DNA of 64,000 bases from Paraclostridium tenue (GCF_015668515.1 NZ_JADPFO010000003.1:120718-184717); one strand, 5' to 3'; positions 26,731 to 37,158 are shown, numbered from the stretch's first letter. Made by a program: numbers and translations. The notes: a model not told the origin generated them from the letters alone.

Positions 26731-29240
26731 TGATAAAAAATACAAATACACTAGTTATAAACAATCTTTCAAAGAAAAGTTTTAAAGCAAATAAAAGTAG
26801 AAACAAAATTGCTATAATAGCTATAGTACTTACAACCTTACTTTTTACTAGTTTATTTACAATAGGTATGGGAATGTTAAAATCTAATGAATACAGTACT
26901 ATGCGTATGGTAGGGGGAAGTACTCACGGTAGTTTTAAATATTTAACAGTAGAACAATACAATAAAATAAAAGACAATAAGCTTATAAAATATAAAGGAA
27001 TAGCAGTGCCTCTAGCAATAGCTGAAAATAAAGAACTTGCAAAAAGACAGGTTGAAATAAAATATGGTGATAAAAATTATATAAAAACAACTTTTTCAAC
27101 ACCTATAAAGGGAGATATTCCAACTAAGAAAAATGAAATATTAGTAGATACTTTAACTTTAGACTTATTAGGTCTTCCTTATGACCTTAATCAAAATATA
27201 AAATTAACTTATAAAATAGGTGATAAAGAATATACTAATGAATTTAAAGTAAGTGGTATATTTGAAGGTGACAAAGTAATTAGCGCAAGTTCTGCATATG
27301 TTTCAAAAAATTTTATAAAAGATGTATTAGGGAATATAGATCAAGAAAAACTTAAAAAAGATAATAATTTTATAGGAACTATAATATTAGATGTGAATTT
27401 TTCTAATTCTATGAACATAGAAAAGAAACTACAAAAAGTAATAAAGGATAGTGGATACAATGAAAATGAAATAAATTATGGAGTAAATTGGGCATATATG
27501 GGAGGTAAGACTTTAGATTTAGGGACAGTATTTGGAGCAATTGGATTAATACTTCTTATAATGTTTACAGGATATTTAATAATATATAACATATTCTATA
27601 TATCAATAGTTAGGGATATAAAGTTTTACGGTCAATTAAAAACTATAGGAACAACTAAAAAACAAATTAAAAAGATAATAATAAAACAAGCATTAAGACT
27701 ATGTTTAATAGCAATACCAATAGGTTTAATTTTAGGATATGCTATAGGTTCTATGGTAACTCCACTTATAATGAAAACAGTAAATGTAACTCATACTAAG
27801 CTATCATCAAATCCTATTATATTTATATTTGCAACAGTATTTTCAATAATAACAGTATTAATAAGTGTATATAAACCAGCTAAAATAGCATCAAAAGTAT
27901 CGCCGGTAGAAGCCATAAGATACACTGGAGTAAATGAAAACATAAAACGCAAAATAAAGAAAACTTCAAGTGGTGCAAAATTAAATAACATGGCTTTATC
28001 TAATATTTTTAGAAATAAGAAAAAAACATTTATAGTAATAGCATCTTTATCATTAAGTATAATACTTTTAAATATAGTATATACAATGGCATCAGGTATT
28101 GATATAGATAAATTCTTGAGAAGATCTATAGGAACAGATTTTACAATAGGTGATACGAGTTTTTATAGAATGGAGTTTGACCCAGAATCTACAAATGCCC
28201 TTACTGAAGATGTAATTAAAGACATTGAAAAATTAAATGGAGTTAACTCTATTGATAAAATGTATTATAAACAAACTAAGATACCTTTAACTGACAAGAT
28301 AAAAAAAGTTTTAGATGCTAAGCATAAAGAAGGAAATGAATGGTTAAATGAATCAATAGATGAAATGTTAGAAGAAAAAAAGGTTTCAAGTGAATACTAT
28401 GGAGTGGATAGAGGTATATATAAGTTTTTAAAAAATTATATATCTGAAGGTAAACTAGATGAAGAAAAATTTGCATCTGGCGATTATATAATAGCAAATA
28501 CAAACTTTATGCTTGGAAATTTGGTAAAGGTTGGGGATAAGGTGACAATACCTTTTGAAAATGGTAAAAGTAAAGAGTATACAGTAATGGCAATAATGAC
28601 TAATGAACCAGCATACTTAAATAGAGGAATTGGATTTCCATGTTTTACAGGGTATTTGCCGTCAGAAGAATTTAAAACTACAACAAAAAATAATTCAATA
28701 ATGACGGCTATGTTTAATGTTAAAGATGGTAAAGAACAAGAAGTAGAAAATCATATTAAATCTTTAATAAAAGATAATCCATTACTTGATTATAGATCAA
28801 AACAAACTTATATAAATGAATTTAAATCAACTATAAAAATTTATGAAATAGTAGGTTATGGACTAAGTGCCATAGTAGGTATTATAGGAATACTAAACTT
28901 TATTAATGTAGTATCAACAAATATTATATCTAGAAAGAATGAACTGGCTATGTTAAATAGTATAGGTATGACAAGAAAGCAAATCAAAAAGATGCTTATA
29001 CTTGAAGGAATATATTATGTAGTAATAACAATAGGTGCAGTAATTATAATAGGATTGCCACTTACTTATTTATTGGTTAATACTATTGCAGGTGGAATGA
29101 GTATATTTAGTTATACTTTTAGAATTATGCCTGTAATATTATCACTACCTATATTACTGTTAATATCTATTTTTGTTCCAAGTATTTGCTTTGAAAAAGT
29201 TAACAATGAAGTAATTATAGAAACTCTTAGAAATAGCTAA
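26730..29240 (+). CDS. FtsX/MacB-type ABC permease
   Basis: 836 residues, translationally coupled to the ATPase gene (TAATG). Helix 1 at about 28-50, a large outer domain, then three helices at about 265-385. A fifth helix at about 435-455, a second outer domain, and three more at about 710-825. Two FtsX domains are thus present (NIFYISIVRDIKFYGQLKTI and ISRKNELAMLNSIGMTRKQI segments). This duplicated layout is that of clostridial peptide-efflux or mechanotransmission transporters rather than the 10-helix BceB. With the adjacent kinase/regulator it probably gives resistance to cationic or cell-wall-targeting peptides. The substrate is inferred only. Confidence 0.88.
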   Translation: MIKNTNTLVINNLSKKSFKANKSRNKIAIIAIVLTTLLFTSLFTIGMGMLKSNEYSTMRMVGGSTHGSFKYLTVEQYNKIKDNKLIKYKGIAVPLAIAENKELAKRQVEIKYGDKNYIKTTFSTPIKGDIPTKKNEILVDTLTLDLLGLPYDLNQNIKLTYKIGDKEYTNEFKVSGIFEGDKVISASSAYVSKNFIKDVLGNIDQEKLKKDNNFIGTIILDVNFSNSMNIEKKLQKVIKDSGYNENEINYGVNWAYMGGKTLDLGTVFGAIGLILLIMFTGYLIIYNIFYISIVRDIKFYGQLKTIGTTKKQIKKIIIKQALRLCLIAIPIGLILGYAIGSMVTPLIMKTVNVTHTKLSSNPIIFIFATVFSIITVLISVYKPAKIASKVSPVEAIRYTGVNENIKRKIKKTSSGAKLNNMALSNIFRNKKKTFIVIASLSLSIILLNIVYTMASGIDIDKFLRRSIGTDFTIGDTSFYRMEFDPESTNALTEDVIKDIEKLNGVNSIDKMYYKQTKIPLTDKIKKVLDAKHKEGNEWLNESIDEMLEEKKVSSEYYGVDRGIYKFLKNYISEGKLDEEKFASGDYIIANTNFMLGNLVKVGDKVTIPFENGKSKEYTVMAIMTNEPAYLNRGIGFPCFTGYLPSEEFKTTTKNNSIMTAMFNVKDGKEQEVENHIKSLIKDNPLLDYRSKQTYINEFKSTIKIYEIVGYGLSAIVGIIGILNFINVVSTNIISRKNELAMLNSIGMTRKQIKKMLILEGIYYVVITIGAVIIIGLPLTYLLVNTIAGGMSIFSYTFRIMPVILSLPILLLISIFVPSICFEKVNNEVIIETLRNS

Positions 29241-29270
29241 ATAAGCATGCTCATTTAGAGATAAAAAAAC

Positions 29271-29371
29271 TTATGATGTATGGCAAGAAAAGAAACTATA
29301 TTAAAAAAGTAGGGTTTGGAGTTGTTAAAACTACTTACATTATAGATGAAAATAGGATTATAGATAAATAA
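29271..29371 (+). pseudogene. C-terminal remnant of a Bcp-type peroxiredoxin
   Basis: One frame reads YDVWQEKKLY then a stop. After a one-base shift, KKVGFGVVKTTYIIDENRII and DK follow, ending in TAA 29369-29371. This is the end of a thiol peroxidase of the Bcp/AhpC-TSA family (compare the usual YGVW-x-EK ... TTFIIDE). The rest of the gene is missing, so it is a degraded leftover. Confidence 0.65.
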
Positions 29372-29381
29372 ATTAAAGTAA

Positions 29382-29424
29382 AAAATCTCAAAAATGTCTT
29401 ATAAGATGTTTTTGAGATTTTTAT
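29382..29424. terminator. Bidirectional terminator
   Basis: AAAATCTCAAAAA / TTTTTGAGATTTT arms with A/T runs on both sides. It lies between the converging ABC-permease region and the SagB-type gene. Confidence 0.85.
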
Positions 29425-29469
29425 TTAAACAATACAAATCATTGTATTTATATTAAAATTTAAATAACT

Positions 29470-30231
29470 TTATTTTAATTTTTTTCCTACACACGCCATA
29501 TAAATTACAAATTCATTTTCGCCATCTAAATTTAGCATATTATCAATTATATCTTGGTCATAAATTCCAATAGCACAAGTTCCATAGTTAAGAGATTCTG
29601 ATGCTATATAAAGATTTTGACAAACATGACCAATATCTATAAGTATTTTTTTATGAGCAGTTATGCTAAATTTATGTTCACTTCTATATGGAATACAGCT
29701 CCAAGCAAATACAACAGCACTTTTAGAAACAAAATTTTGAACAAAAGGTTGATTTGGAGTTGCTTTATCTATTTCATCATCTATATTATTTAAAGTTTTC
29801 ATAAATATAAGTTTATGCTCTAGTGGTAAATATCTATAAACTCCACACTCTAATCCTTCAACATTATTTATTATTAAATATGTTTCAAAAGGATGAGTAC
29901 AACCAGCAGAAGGTACTGTTCTTAATGCGCTTGATTTATCTTTTACAGTTTGTATTCCTTGAGTAGCCCAAAGTAAGTATGAAAGTTCAGATAAATTTAT
30001 TTTTTCATCACTATATTTTCTTATACTTCTTCTATCATTTATACAATCTAATACGTTAGGTTTAACTAAAATGTCTTTGCTTATAGGAGGTAATTCTATT
30101 AAATCAGAATTTGAATCATACTCCTTTTGAAAAGTTGGAGCAGGGATTCCTTTTTGTTTATCCGTTTTTATCTGCTTTAATATTTCGAAATCAGCTTTAA
30201 AAAATTCTCTGTTTTGTGCAATTTTATCCAT
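29470..30231 (-). CDS. SagB-type nitroreductase-fold oxidoreductase
   Basis: 253 residues, with RBS AAGGAGAC. A nitroreductase-like FMN fold of the SagB/ThcOx group: CINDRRSIRKYSDEKINLSE, LSYLLWATQGIQ, RTVPSAGCTHPFETYLIINN, GVYRYLP, and a C-terminal FVIYMACVGKK. SagB enzymes oxidise azolines in RiPP biosynthesis, but many stand-alone homologues exist with unknown substrates. No cyclodehydratase or precursor peptide is adjacent. The PqqD-like/OPT pair 178 bases upstream (same strand) is suggestive only. Confidence 0.88.
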   Translation of the reverse strand: MDKIAQNREFFKADFEILKQIKTDKQKGIPAPTFQKEYDSNSDLIELPPISKDILVKPNVLDCINDRRSIRKYSDEKINLSELSYLLWATQGIQTVKDKSSALRTVPSAGCTHPFETYLIINNVEGLECGVYRYLPLEHKLIFMKTLNNIDDEIDKATPNQPFVQNFVSKSAVVFAWSCIPYRSEHKFSITAHKKILIDIGHVCQNLYIASESLNYGTCAIGIYDQDIIDNMLNLDGENEFVIYMACVGKKLK

Positions 30232-30345
30232 AGATGTCTCCTTATTAAAATGTATAATTTTTTATATTCATTATATCATATATACAAATATGAGATAAGA
30301 AGGTGTAGTTTAAAAAATGTTTTAAGTATTTATTATTAAAAAACT

Positions 30346-30382
30346 AAAAAAGGGACTATAACATTATAGTTATAATCCCTTA
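30346..30382 (-). terminator. Terminator after the PqqD-like gene
   Basis: AAGGGACTATAAC / GTTATAATCCCTT arms (one mismatch). On the minus strand a T-run follows. Confidence 0.8.
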
Positions 30383-30408
30383 AATTTTAATATTAATTTA
30401 ATAACTCA

Positions 30409-30747
30409 TTAACTTACCTTTTCAATATACTTACAATTAACCTCGATATGATTTAAAAAAACTAATAATCTTTCATAAAGAGGATGAGAATCCTCACCGT
30501 AAGTATTTTCTAAACTACAACCTATGTCCTCAACAGTTTTTTTACCATCTATTTGTAAAAACACAAAGCTACTGTACTTATCAAGTTCAATTTTTTTATA
30601 CATAGGAATTTTAAACTTTAACTTCCTAAAAAACTTCTGTATAAAATGATCTTGCCTTTCGATTATAGTAACTAAATCATTATTAACTTCAAAATTTACT
30701 TTATCATTAATTTTAAAAACTAAATTTAAAACATCAGTATTATTCAT
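30409..30747 (-). CDS. PqqD-like protein paired with the OPT transporter
   Basis: 112 residues. The C-terminal two thirds matches the PqqD winged-helix fold (MYKKIELDKYSSFVFLQIDG, KTVEDIGCSLENTYGED, LYERLLVFLNHIE). In RiPP pathways such domains recognise a leader peptide. Stand-alone copies next to OPT transporters occur in Clostridia, and their role is unknown. It overlaps the end of the OPT gene by 8 bases, so the two are co-translated. A peptide-handling or regulatory role for the transporter is a reasonable inference. Confidence 0.75.
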   Translation of the reverse strand: MNNTDVLNLVFKINDKVNFEVNNDLVTIIERQDHFIQKFFRKLKFKIPMYKKIELDKYSSFVFLQIDGKKTVEDIGCSLENTYGEDSHPLYERLLVFLNHIEVNCKYIEKVS

Positions 30748-32659
30748 TATGTTTCACCTTAGATTTAACAATAGGTATAGTAGTCAGTATTACTAAAACA
30801 GCTAATAAGATTATAGCCATTCCATTACCTGCGGCAAAGCCACTAGGTGTATTACCTCCAACTAATCCTGTAACTTGACATATTATTCCTATAAGTCCAA
30901 GTATAGATCCACCAGCAACTAAACCAGAAGATAGACTTATACCATTAGAAACTTTAACTTCTTTTTCTTTATCATTTTTAGCAGTTTTTTCAACTAATAC
31001 ACGAATTAATGCTCCAACTAATATTATAGAAGTTGTCGCAACTGGTAAATAAAATCCTATAGCAATAGTCATTATAGGTAAATTTAATAAGTATAAAACA
31101 ACTGCCATAAATACTCCAACTATAATCATAACCCAAGGTAATTCACCTGACATTATACCTGATGTTAATGTTGACATTAAGTTAGCTTGAGGTAGTGCAA
31201 ATGGTGGGTTATCACCAGTTATTCTAAGTTGGTCTGATAATAATATCATAGTTCCAACAACAACTACAACACCAACAATACTTGCTAATGTAAAATAGCG
31301 TTGCATTTCATTTTTACTACCACCTATTATATATGTTACTTTTTGAGATTGACTGTATCCACCAGCTATTGCGATAGAAACAACTATGAATGAACCAAGT
31401 AAAAGTAAAGATTTATTATCTTCTGGTGATTTCCATCCCATTAAAACAAATATTAGTGTAACTATAACTAAAGATGCGATAGTCATACCAGATACAGGTA
31501 AATTAGATGTTCCTATAGTTCCTGTTAAACGTCCAGCAACTATAACAAATAATAAAGATAATACTAATGATAATATAGCACCTACTATAGCCATCATAAA
31601 ACTATTAGAAACTATAAATGAAGCTATAAATCCAACAACCATTCCACCTAATAATATTAATATTTGAGCGGAAGAACCATCACCTTTAGTAGCAGTAGCT
31701 CTTGCTTTAGCTGTTTCTTTTACTGAAGCTATTATAGTTGGTATAAGTTTTATAGCACCTATTATACCACCGCAAAGCATCATACCAGCGCCTATGTATT
31801 TAACATAACTACTAGATATTGCTTGAACAGTCATTTCATTTATTGGCATTGAAGGGTCATTCCATACCATAACACCGTCTTTAGCTAAATCAGTAAAGTA
31901 TCCTATTAAAGGTGTAATACCAAATACTGATAATACAGAACCAGCAAACATTGTTAAAGCAATTTCAATACCAACAATGAATCCAATTCCTAATAAAAGA
32001 GGATTAACCTCCATATCAAATTTCCATTTGTAACTTTTACTACCTATAAAGCTAATTACATTATTTGTTAAATTTAAAAATGAACTAGTTAAAACAGTTA
32101 TGATTCCACCAATACCAAAGCCAATACCCATATACTTTATAGAATCTCCACCACTATCTGAAGCAACTAATGTTTCAGATATAGCCATTGATTCAGGATA
32201 AACAAGTTTACCATGTTCTTCAATGATTAAATAGTTGTGAACAAGTGATGCTACACCAATACCAAATAAAACACCACCAACACCAACTGCAACTCCTTCA
32301 ATGAATGAAATTTGACTACCAATTAAAATAACAGAAGGTAATACAAATATAAGTCCACTAGCAACTGATTCTCCACCACTTGACATACCTTGAATTAAGT
32401 TCTTACCAAGTATACCTTTATGCTTTGCAAACATACTTACAAAAGCTGAACCTATTATTGCACCAGGAATACCGGCAGCAACTGTAAGTCCTGCTTTCAT
32501 ACCTGAATATGCAGTAGAAGCTGCAAATACTGATGCCAATACAAGACCTATAATAAGTACTGCTATATTGCCACCTGTTTTTGATTTATCGGTTATATAA
32601 GGAACATAATCTTTGCCAGATACTCCCCCATATGCACCTTTAGGCAATTTTTTATTCAT
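30740..32659 (-). CDS. OPT-family oligopeptide transporter
   Basis: 639 residues, with AAAAGGGGG upstream. About 14-16 membrane helices. OPT signatures include the N-terminal VSGKDYVPYITDK, YSGMKAGLTVAAGIPGAIIG, LIQGMSSGGESVASG, LVYPESMAISETLVASD and the later GYSQSQKVTYIIGG. It imports small peptides with protons. It is the first gene of a minus-strand unit with the PqqD-like gene. A 12-bp dyad TAGGATGTCCTA (32708-32719) lies in its upstream region. Confidence 0.95.
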   Translation of the reverse strand: MNKKLPKGAYGGVSGKDYVPYITDKSKTGGNIAVLIIGLVLASVFAASTAYSGMKAGLTVAAGIPGAIIGSAFVSMFAKHKGILGKNLIQGMSSGGESVASGLIFVLPSVILIGSQISFIEGVAVGVGGVLFGIGVASLVHNYLIIEEHGKLVYPESMAISETLVASDSGGDSIKYMGIGFGIGGIITVLTSSFLNLTNNVISFIGSKSYKWKFDMEVNPLLLGIGFIVGIEIALTMFAGSVLSVFGITPLIGYFTDLAKDGVMVWNDPSMPINEMTVQAISSSYVKYIGAGMMLCGGIIGAIKLIPTIIASVKETAKARATATKGDGSSAQILILLGGMVVGFIASFIVSNSFMMAIVGAILSLVLSLLFVIVAGRLTGTIGTSNLPVSGMTIASLVIVTLIFVLMGWKSPEDNKSLLLLGSFIVVSIAIAGGYSQSQKVTYIIGGSKNEMQRYFTLASIVGVVVVVGTMILLSDQLRITGDNPPFALPQANLMSTLTSGIMSGELPWVMIIVGVFMAVVLYLLNLPIMTIAIGFYLPVATTSIILVGALIRVLVEKTAKNDKEKEVKVSNGISLSSGLVAGGSILGLIGIICQVTGLVGGNTPSGFAAGNGMAIILLAVLVILTTIPIVKSKVKHNE

Positions 32660-32986
32660 CTAGATATCCCCCTTTTTTATTTAGATATTTATATTGTAGC
32701 ACCGAAGTAGGATGTCCTATTTTAAAATTTAAATAGCAATAAAGATAAAAAATGATTATAAAAAACAAGAAAATAACAGGCTTTACAGCAATGTAAAAAT
32801 TAAAAGAAAAAATTAAAATTTAATAAGTAGAATAAGGTCAATATTTTATATAAAAAAATTGGCACATTAATTAAATATAAATAAGTTTTTTAATAAAAAT
32901 AAACTTATTTTATATTGTTAACAAGGGTATATTAAATAAGAGTAGAAACATCACACTTAAAATTATGGAATATATAAGGAGAAAAA
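32660..32986. other. Divergent promoter region of the OPT and SelO genes
   Basis: It contains the dyad TAGGATGTCCTA (32708-32719), the arms AAATAAGTTT / AAACTTATTT (about 32879-32911), and a 10-bp palindrome TTGTTAACAA (32925-32934) before selO. None of these can be assigned to a known regulator with confidence. No gene is seen. Confidence 0.5.
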
Positions 32987-34459
32987 ATGACTAATAAAAA
33001 AGAAATTATAAAGATGGGATGGAACTTAGACAATAGCTATATTACCTTGCCCAAAGCATTTTATAGCAAAATTAATTTAAATAAAGTTAGCTCACCGAAA
33101 TTAGTTATTTTAAATGAAAGCTTAGCTAAATCTCTTGGATTAAATAGTGATGCTTTAAAAAGTCATGATGGAGTGTCAATACTTGCAGGTAATGAAACTA
33201 TAGAAGAAGGAGCATTTATTGCTCAAGCTTATGCTGGTCATCAGTTTGGACACTTTACAATGCTAGGGGATGGAAGAGCATTATTAATAGGTGAGCAAAT
33301 AACACCGTCAAAAGATAGATATGATATTCAGCTTAAAGGTTCTGGTAAAACTCCATACTCTCGTGGAGGAGATGGAAGAGCAGTGCTTGGACCTATGCTT
33401 CGTGAATATATAATAAGTGAAGCTATGCATGGTCTTGGTATACCAACTACTCGTAGTTTGGCAGTAGTTAAAACTGGGGAATCTGTAATTCGTGAAAGTA
33501 TAAAAGAAGGGGCAATTTTAACTCGTGTAGCTTCTAGCCATATTAGATTTGCTACATTTGAATATGCAGCAAGATTTTTAGGAGTAGATGAAGTAAAAAA
33601 ATTAGCTGATTATACAATAAAAAGACATTATCCACATATAAAAGACGATGATAATAAATATCTAAATTTACTTAAAGAAGTAATAAAAGCTCATGCTATT
33701 CTTGTTGCTAAATGGCAAACTGTTGGATTTATTCATGGTGTTATGAATACTGACAATATGACTATTAGTGGAGAAACTATTGATTATGGTCCGTGTGCTT
33801 TTATGGATAATTACAACCCAAATACCGTATTTAGTTCAATTGACACTACAGGTCGATATGCTTATAAAAATCAACCTATTATGGCTGAGTGGAATTTATG
33901 TAGATTTGCTGAAACATTATTGCCTTTATTACATGAAAATCAAGAAGATGCTATAAAAATAGCACAAGATGCTATTTCTAATTTTTCTGAGTTATATTAT
34001 TTAAATTGGTTATCTAATATGAGAAAAAAACTTGGATTATTTAATGAAGAAGAACAAGATAAAGCTATAATTGAAGATTTACTTAGTATAATGGAAAAAC
34101 ATAGTGAAGATTTCACTAATACTTTTATTAATTTAACATTTGATAAAAATAAAGATAAAGGTATGTTTAGTAGTAAAGAATTTGATAGTTGGTATAAGCT
34201 ATGGCAAGAAAGACTTAAAAGACAACCTCAATCAAAGGAACAAGTGCACCAATTGATGAAAAATTCTAATCCAGCAGTAATTCCAAGAAATCATAGAGTA
34301 GAAGAAGCAATAGAAGCTGGGGATAAAGGTGATTTTAGTGTAATTATAAAACTTCTTGATGTAATTTCAAGACCATATGATCACTCGAAAGATCAAGAAG
34401 AGTATTCACAGTTACCAAAACCGTCAAGTTGTCCTTATAGAACTTTCTGTGGGACATAA
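32987..34459 (+). CDS. selO: SelO (YdiU) protein adenylyltransferase
   Basis: 490 residues, the usual length, with RBS AAGGAG. Pseudokinase-fold SelO marks: [85 protein letters not shown], and a C-terminal cysteine in the tail [11 protein letters not shown] (the position of Sec/Cys in the family). SelO transfers AMP to Ser/Thr/Tyr residues of proteins in redox homeostasis. It stands alone. Confidence 0.95.
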   Translation: MTNKKEIIKMGWNLDNSYITLPKAFYSKINLNKVSSPKLVILNESLAKSLGLNSDALKSHDGVSILAGNETIEEGAFIAQAYAGHQFGHFTMLGDGRALLIGEQITPSKDRYDIQLKGSGKTPYSRGGDGRAVLGPMLREYIISEAMHGLGIPTTRSLAVVKTGESVIRESIKEGAILTRVASSHIRFATFEYAARFLGVDEVKKLADYTIKRHYPHIKDDDNKYLNLLKEVIKAHAILVAKWQTVGFIHGVMNTDNMTISGETIDYGPCAFMDNYNPNTVFSSIDTTGRYAYKNQPIMAEWNLCRFAETLLPLLHENQEDAIKIAQDAISNFSELYYLNWLSNMRKKLGLFNEEEQDKAIIEDLLSIMEKHSEDFTNTFINLTFDKNKDKGMFSSKEFDSWYKLWQERLKRQPQSKEQVHQLMKNSNPAVIPRNHRVEEAIEAGDKGDFSVIIKLLDVISRPYDHSKDQEEYSQLPKPSSCPYRTFCGT

Positions 34460-34717
34460 GATTTTGTGTAAATTAAGGTGTTCTCGATAAAAATTATAAG
34501 TGTAAAACTTATGTTAATAATTATTTAGATATATACTAAATTTAATCGTAGAGATTATTTTTATGAATTGTTTCAATTATTGATACCTAAGAAAAGGTAT
34601 TGATTGTAAAATCAATACCTTTTTATATTAAACAATATTACAGATTTACTTTTTTATGATAATTTAAAAATGCTTTACTATTAAATTTTTCAAGTAACAG
34701 GCAAAGGTTTTAAATTA
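34460..34717. other. Intergenic region behind selO
   Basis: Apart from the terminator at 34592-34626 it holds no recognisable feature. The promoter of the riboswitch leader begins at 34718. Confidence 0.5.
34592..34626 (+). terminator. Terminator after selO
   Basis: AAAAGGTATTGAT / ATCAATACCTTTT stem with a 6-base loop and following T residues. Confidence 0.85.
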
Positions 34718-34746
34718 TTTACAAAAAATAACATTTATGCTAATAT
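34718..34746 (+). promoter_or_regulatory. Promoter of the c-di-GMP riboswitch leader
   Basis: TTTACA (34718-34723), a 17-base spacer, then TAATAT (34741-34746). It predicts a start near 34753, about 30 bases before the aptamer. Confidence 0.65.
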
Positions 34747-34779
34747 GAATGTGTATTTAAATCTAAAATAAAATTTAAT

Positions 34780-34909
34780 TTAATTAGCAAACCCGGAGTG
34801 ATTCGGCGACGCAAAGCTATAGGGGCTTTTTTCAAAAGTCAGCCAGTTGCATAAATTGTCTTTTAAAAGAAGAGTGTTGACGGGTCTATGTTGATGCTCT
34901 TTTATTTTT
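34780..34909 (+). promoter_or_regulatory. Cyclic di-GMP-I (GEMM) riboswitch with terminator
   Basis: The aptamer (about 34784-34855) shows the class-I core: AGCAAACCCGG, then GGCGACGCAAAGCTATAGGG, a variable stem, and AGCCAGTTGC closing the first helix. It is followed by a terminator: AAGAGTGTTGAC pairs with GTTGATGCTCTT (34870-34901) and TTTTATTTTT. Binding of c-di-GMP in such arrangements usually changes transcription of the downstream gene. Here that is a chemoreceptor 180 bases on, which links chemotaxis or motility to c-di-GMP. Whether it acts as an on or off switch needs folding of the 34840-34905 part. Confidence 0.93.
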
Positions 34910-35091
34910 GTGTTATGTAAGTGGATTTTAAAAATTATAAGGCTTTAATTAAGGAGGTTTATTATGGATAATCACAAAACATAAGTAGCTTTACATTTAG
35001 GCTAGAAATAAATAAGCCTTGAAGTGTTAATTTTGCTGAATATTATGATAAAAAATTAACGTATAAAGATATAATAACGGGAGATAAAAAA
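34910..35091 (+). other. Leader between riboswitch and chemoreceptor gene
   Basis: A strong AAGGAGG (34951-34957) precedes ATG 34964 of a 6-codon ORF (MDNHKT, stop 34982-34984). In the chemoreceptor frame an open stretch after TGA 35023 reads [16 protein letters not shown] without a start. GGCTT/AAGCC arms (about 34940 and 35019) can pair. Either a leader peptide or the remains of a lost small gene is possible. Confidence 0.35.
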
Positions 35092-37158
35092 ATGAAATTT
35101 AAATTAAGACAAAAAAGTAAAGACAAAACTAAAAGTATAAAAACTCAACTTACTTTAATAATTGTATGTTTTTCAGTTATTTGTTGTTTATGTTTAGGGG
35201 CAATTACAAGTTATTTAAACTATAAAACATCTAATACTATTTTATCAAATACAGTAGTAGAAACAACTAAACAAGCAGCAGCAACCGCTTCGCAAAAAAT
35301 TACAAACCTAAAAAATGCAGCAATTCAAACAGGTATTATAAAGGAAATTTCAGATCCTAAGGTAAGTGTAGAGGAAAAGAAAAGCATAATAACTAGACAA
35401 GAAAAGCTATATGGATTATCATTAGGTCAAATTATAGATGCAAATGGTAAAGATTTATTTAGTGGAAATGATTATTCTAGTAGAGATTATTTTAAAATTT
35501 CTATGCAAGGAAAGGCATATATGGGTAGCCCTGTTGTTAGTAAAGTAACAGGAAATCTTACACTTGTAGTTTCAGCACCTATTTGGGAAAATGGAGTACA
35601 AGGCAGTAAGATAGTAGGGGTTGTAACTTTTGATGCAGATAAAGATTTCTTAACTGAAATTATTAAGAATATAAAAATAAGTGAAAATAGTTATGCTTAC
35701 CTTATAGATAATGAAGGAACAACAATTGCTGATATGGATACTAGTCTTATTGGTAAGGAAAATACTATAAAAGAATCAGCAACAAATCCAGATTTAAAAG
35801 ACGTTGCACAAGCAGATGAAAAGCTTATTTCAGGAAAAACAGGATATGCTAATGTAGATTTAGAAGGACAAGGTTGGATTTTAGGATATGCTCCAGTAAA
35901 AAATAGCCATAATTGGGGTGTAGGTGTAATGGTAAATAAAGATGATTTCCTTGGACAAATGTATACTTCAATTACAATAACAGCTGTAATATCTATAATA
36001 TTTACTGTTGTAGCATTTATTGGAGCAATAAAGTTTGCTAGTAAAATAGGAAATCCATTAAAGGAATGTAGTGAACGATTAAAGAAACTAGCTGAGGGCG
36101 ATTTAAACTCAGAACTACCAGTTATAGATGAAGAAAATGAGATAGGTCTAGTAGCAGATGCAACAAATAAAATAGTTAATGATTTTAGGGAAATGATAAA
36201 TACATTAACAAATATATTAACTGAAATTAGCAATGGTAATTTAGATATTGATGTAGATGATGATAAATTAAGTGATTTATTTGTAAATGATTTTGAGCCA
36301 ATGTTAATAGCTGTAAATAAAATTGTAAATGATTTAAATAGTACTTTAGAACAAATAAATACTTCTGGAGAACAAGTTGCAATCGGTTCAAATCAGTTAG
36401 CAGAAGGTGCTCAAGTACTTTCTCAAGGTGCTACAGAACAAGCAAGTTCAATTCAAGAACTTTCAGCAACTATAAATGAAATTTCAGTGCAAATAAAAGA
36501 AACTGCACAAAATGCTGAAAGAGCAAAAGAAATATCTGTAAGTTCAAGTATTGCAACGGATAAAGGAAAAGAGCAAATGCAAGAAATGATTGCTGCAATG
36601 GATGAAATTAGCAATACATCAAATGAAATTGGAAATATAATAAAAAATATTGATGATATAGCATTCCAAACAAATATTTTAGCACTTAATGCGGCTGTAG
36701 AAGCAGCACGTGCAGGAGAAGCTGGTAAAGGATTTGCTGTTGTTGCTGATGAAGTTAGAAATCTTGCTGCAAAATCTGCACAAAGTGCAAAAGATACAGC
36801 TGAGTTAATTGAAAAATCACTTAAAGCAATAGAAAATGGAACTATAATTGTTTCAGAAACAGCAAAATCTCTTGAAGAAGTTGTTGATGGTGCTAAAAAG
36901 TCAGCAGAAGTTATACAAGAAATTGCAGATGCAAGTAATGAACAAGCACAAAATATCAATCAAATAAATATTGGAGTTGAACAAATATCTGTAGTTGTAC
37001 AAACTAATTCAGCAACTGCTGAAGAAAGTGCTGCTGCAAGTGAAGAGTTATCAAGTCAGGCACAAATGTTAAAAGAACTTCTTGAGAAATTTAATTTAAA
37101 AGATGAACGAGCTAAATACTTTGATGGCAAGATGATATTTGACAATGAAGAATTTTAG
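35092..37158 (+). CDS. Methyl-accepting chemotaxis protein
   Basis: 688 residues, with RBS GGGAG. Membrane helix 1 at about 20-42, an extracellular dCache-type ligand domain (about 45-290, with [20 protein letters not shown] and [20 protein letters not shown]), helix 2 at about 295-318, a HAMP domain ([20 protein letters not shown]), and a cytoplasmic signalling domain. The latter includes the CheA/CheW contact tip [20 protein letters not shown] and [13 protein letters not shown]. It relays an outside chemical signal to CheA. The c-di-GMP riboswitch in its leader is the likely control. No CheA is in the window, but a CheV gene lies at 39714. Confidence 0.95.
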   Translation: MKFKLRQKSKDKTKSIKTQLTLIIVCFSVICCLCLGAITSYLNYKTSNTILSNTVVETTKQAAATASQKITNLKNAAIQTGIIKEISDPKVSVEEKKSIITRQEKLYGLSLGQIIDANGKDLFSGNDYSSRDYFKISMQGKAYMGSPVVSKVTGNLTLVVSAPIWENGVQGSKIVGVVTFDADKDFLTEIIKNIKISENSYAYLIDNEGTTIADMDTSLIGKENTIKESATNPDLKDVAQADEKLISGKTGYANVDLEGQGWILGYAPVKNSHNWGVGVMVNKDDFLGQMYTSITITAVISIIFTVVAFIGAIKFASKIGNPLKECSERLKKLAEGDLNSELPVIDEENEIGLVADATNKIVNDFREMINTLTNILTEISNGNLDIDVDDDKLSDLFVNDFEPMLIAVNKIVNDLNSTLEQINTSGEQVAIGSNQLAEGAQVLSQGATEQASSIQELSATINEISVQIKETAQNAERAKEISVSSSIATDKGKEQMQEMIAAMDEISNTSNEIGNIIKNIDDIAFQTNILALNAAVEAARAGEAGKGFAVVADEVRNLAAKSAQSAKDTAELIEKSLKAIENGTIIVSETAKSLEEVVDGAKKSAEVIQEIADASNEQAQNINQINIGVEQISVVVQTNSATAEESAAASEELSSQAQMLKELLEKFNLKDERAKYFDGKMIFDNEEF

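Noticed and set aside
26050..29240. Strict BceAB bacitracin transporter
   Set aside because: The permease has two FtsX units and two large outer domains, unlike the single-loop 10-helix BceB. Only a general peptide-resistance role is kept.
29470..30231. Complete azoline-type RiPP cluster around the SagB-like gene
   Set aside because: No cyclodehydratase, precursor peptide or dedicated exporter is adjacent. Only the loose link to the PqqD-like protein is reported.
32925..32934. TTGTTAACAA before selO as a Rex site
   Set aside because: The Rex consensus needs two half-sites with a spacer over about 18 bases. Only a 10-base palindrome is present.
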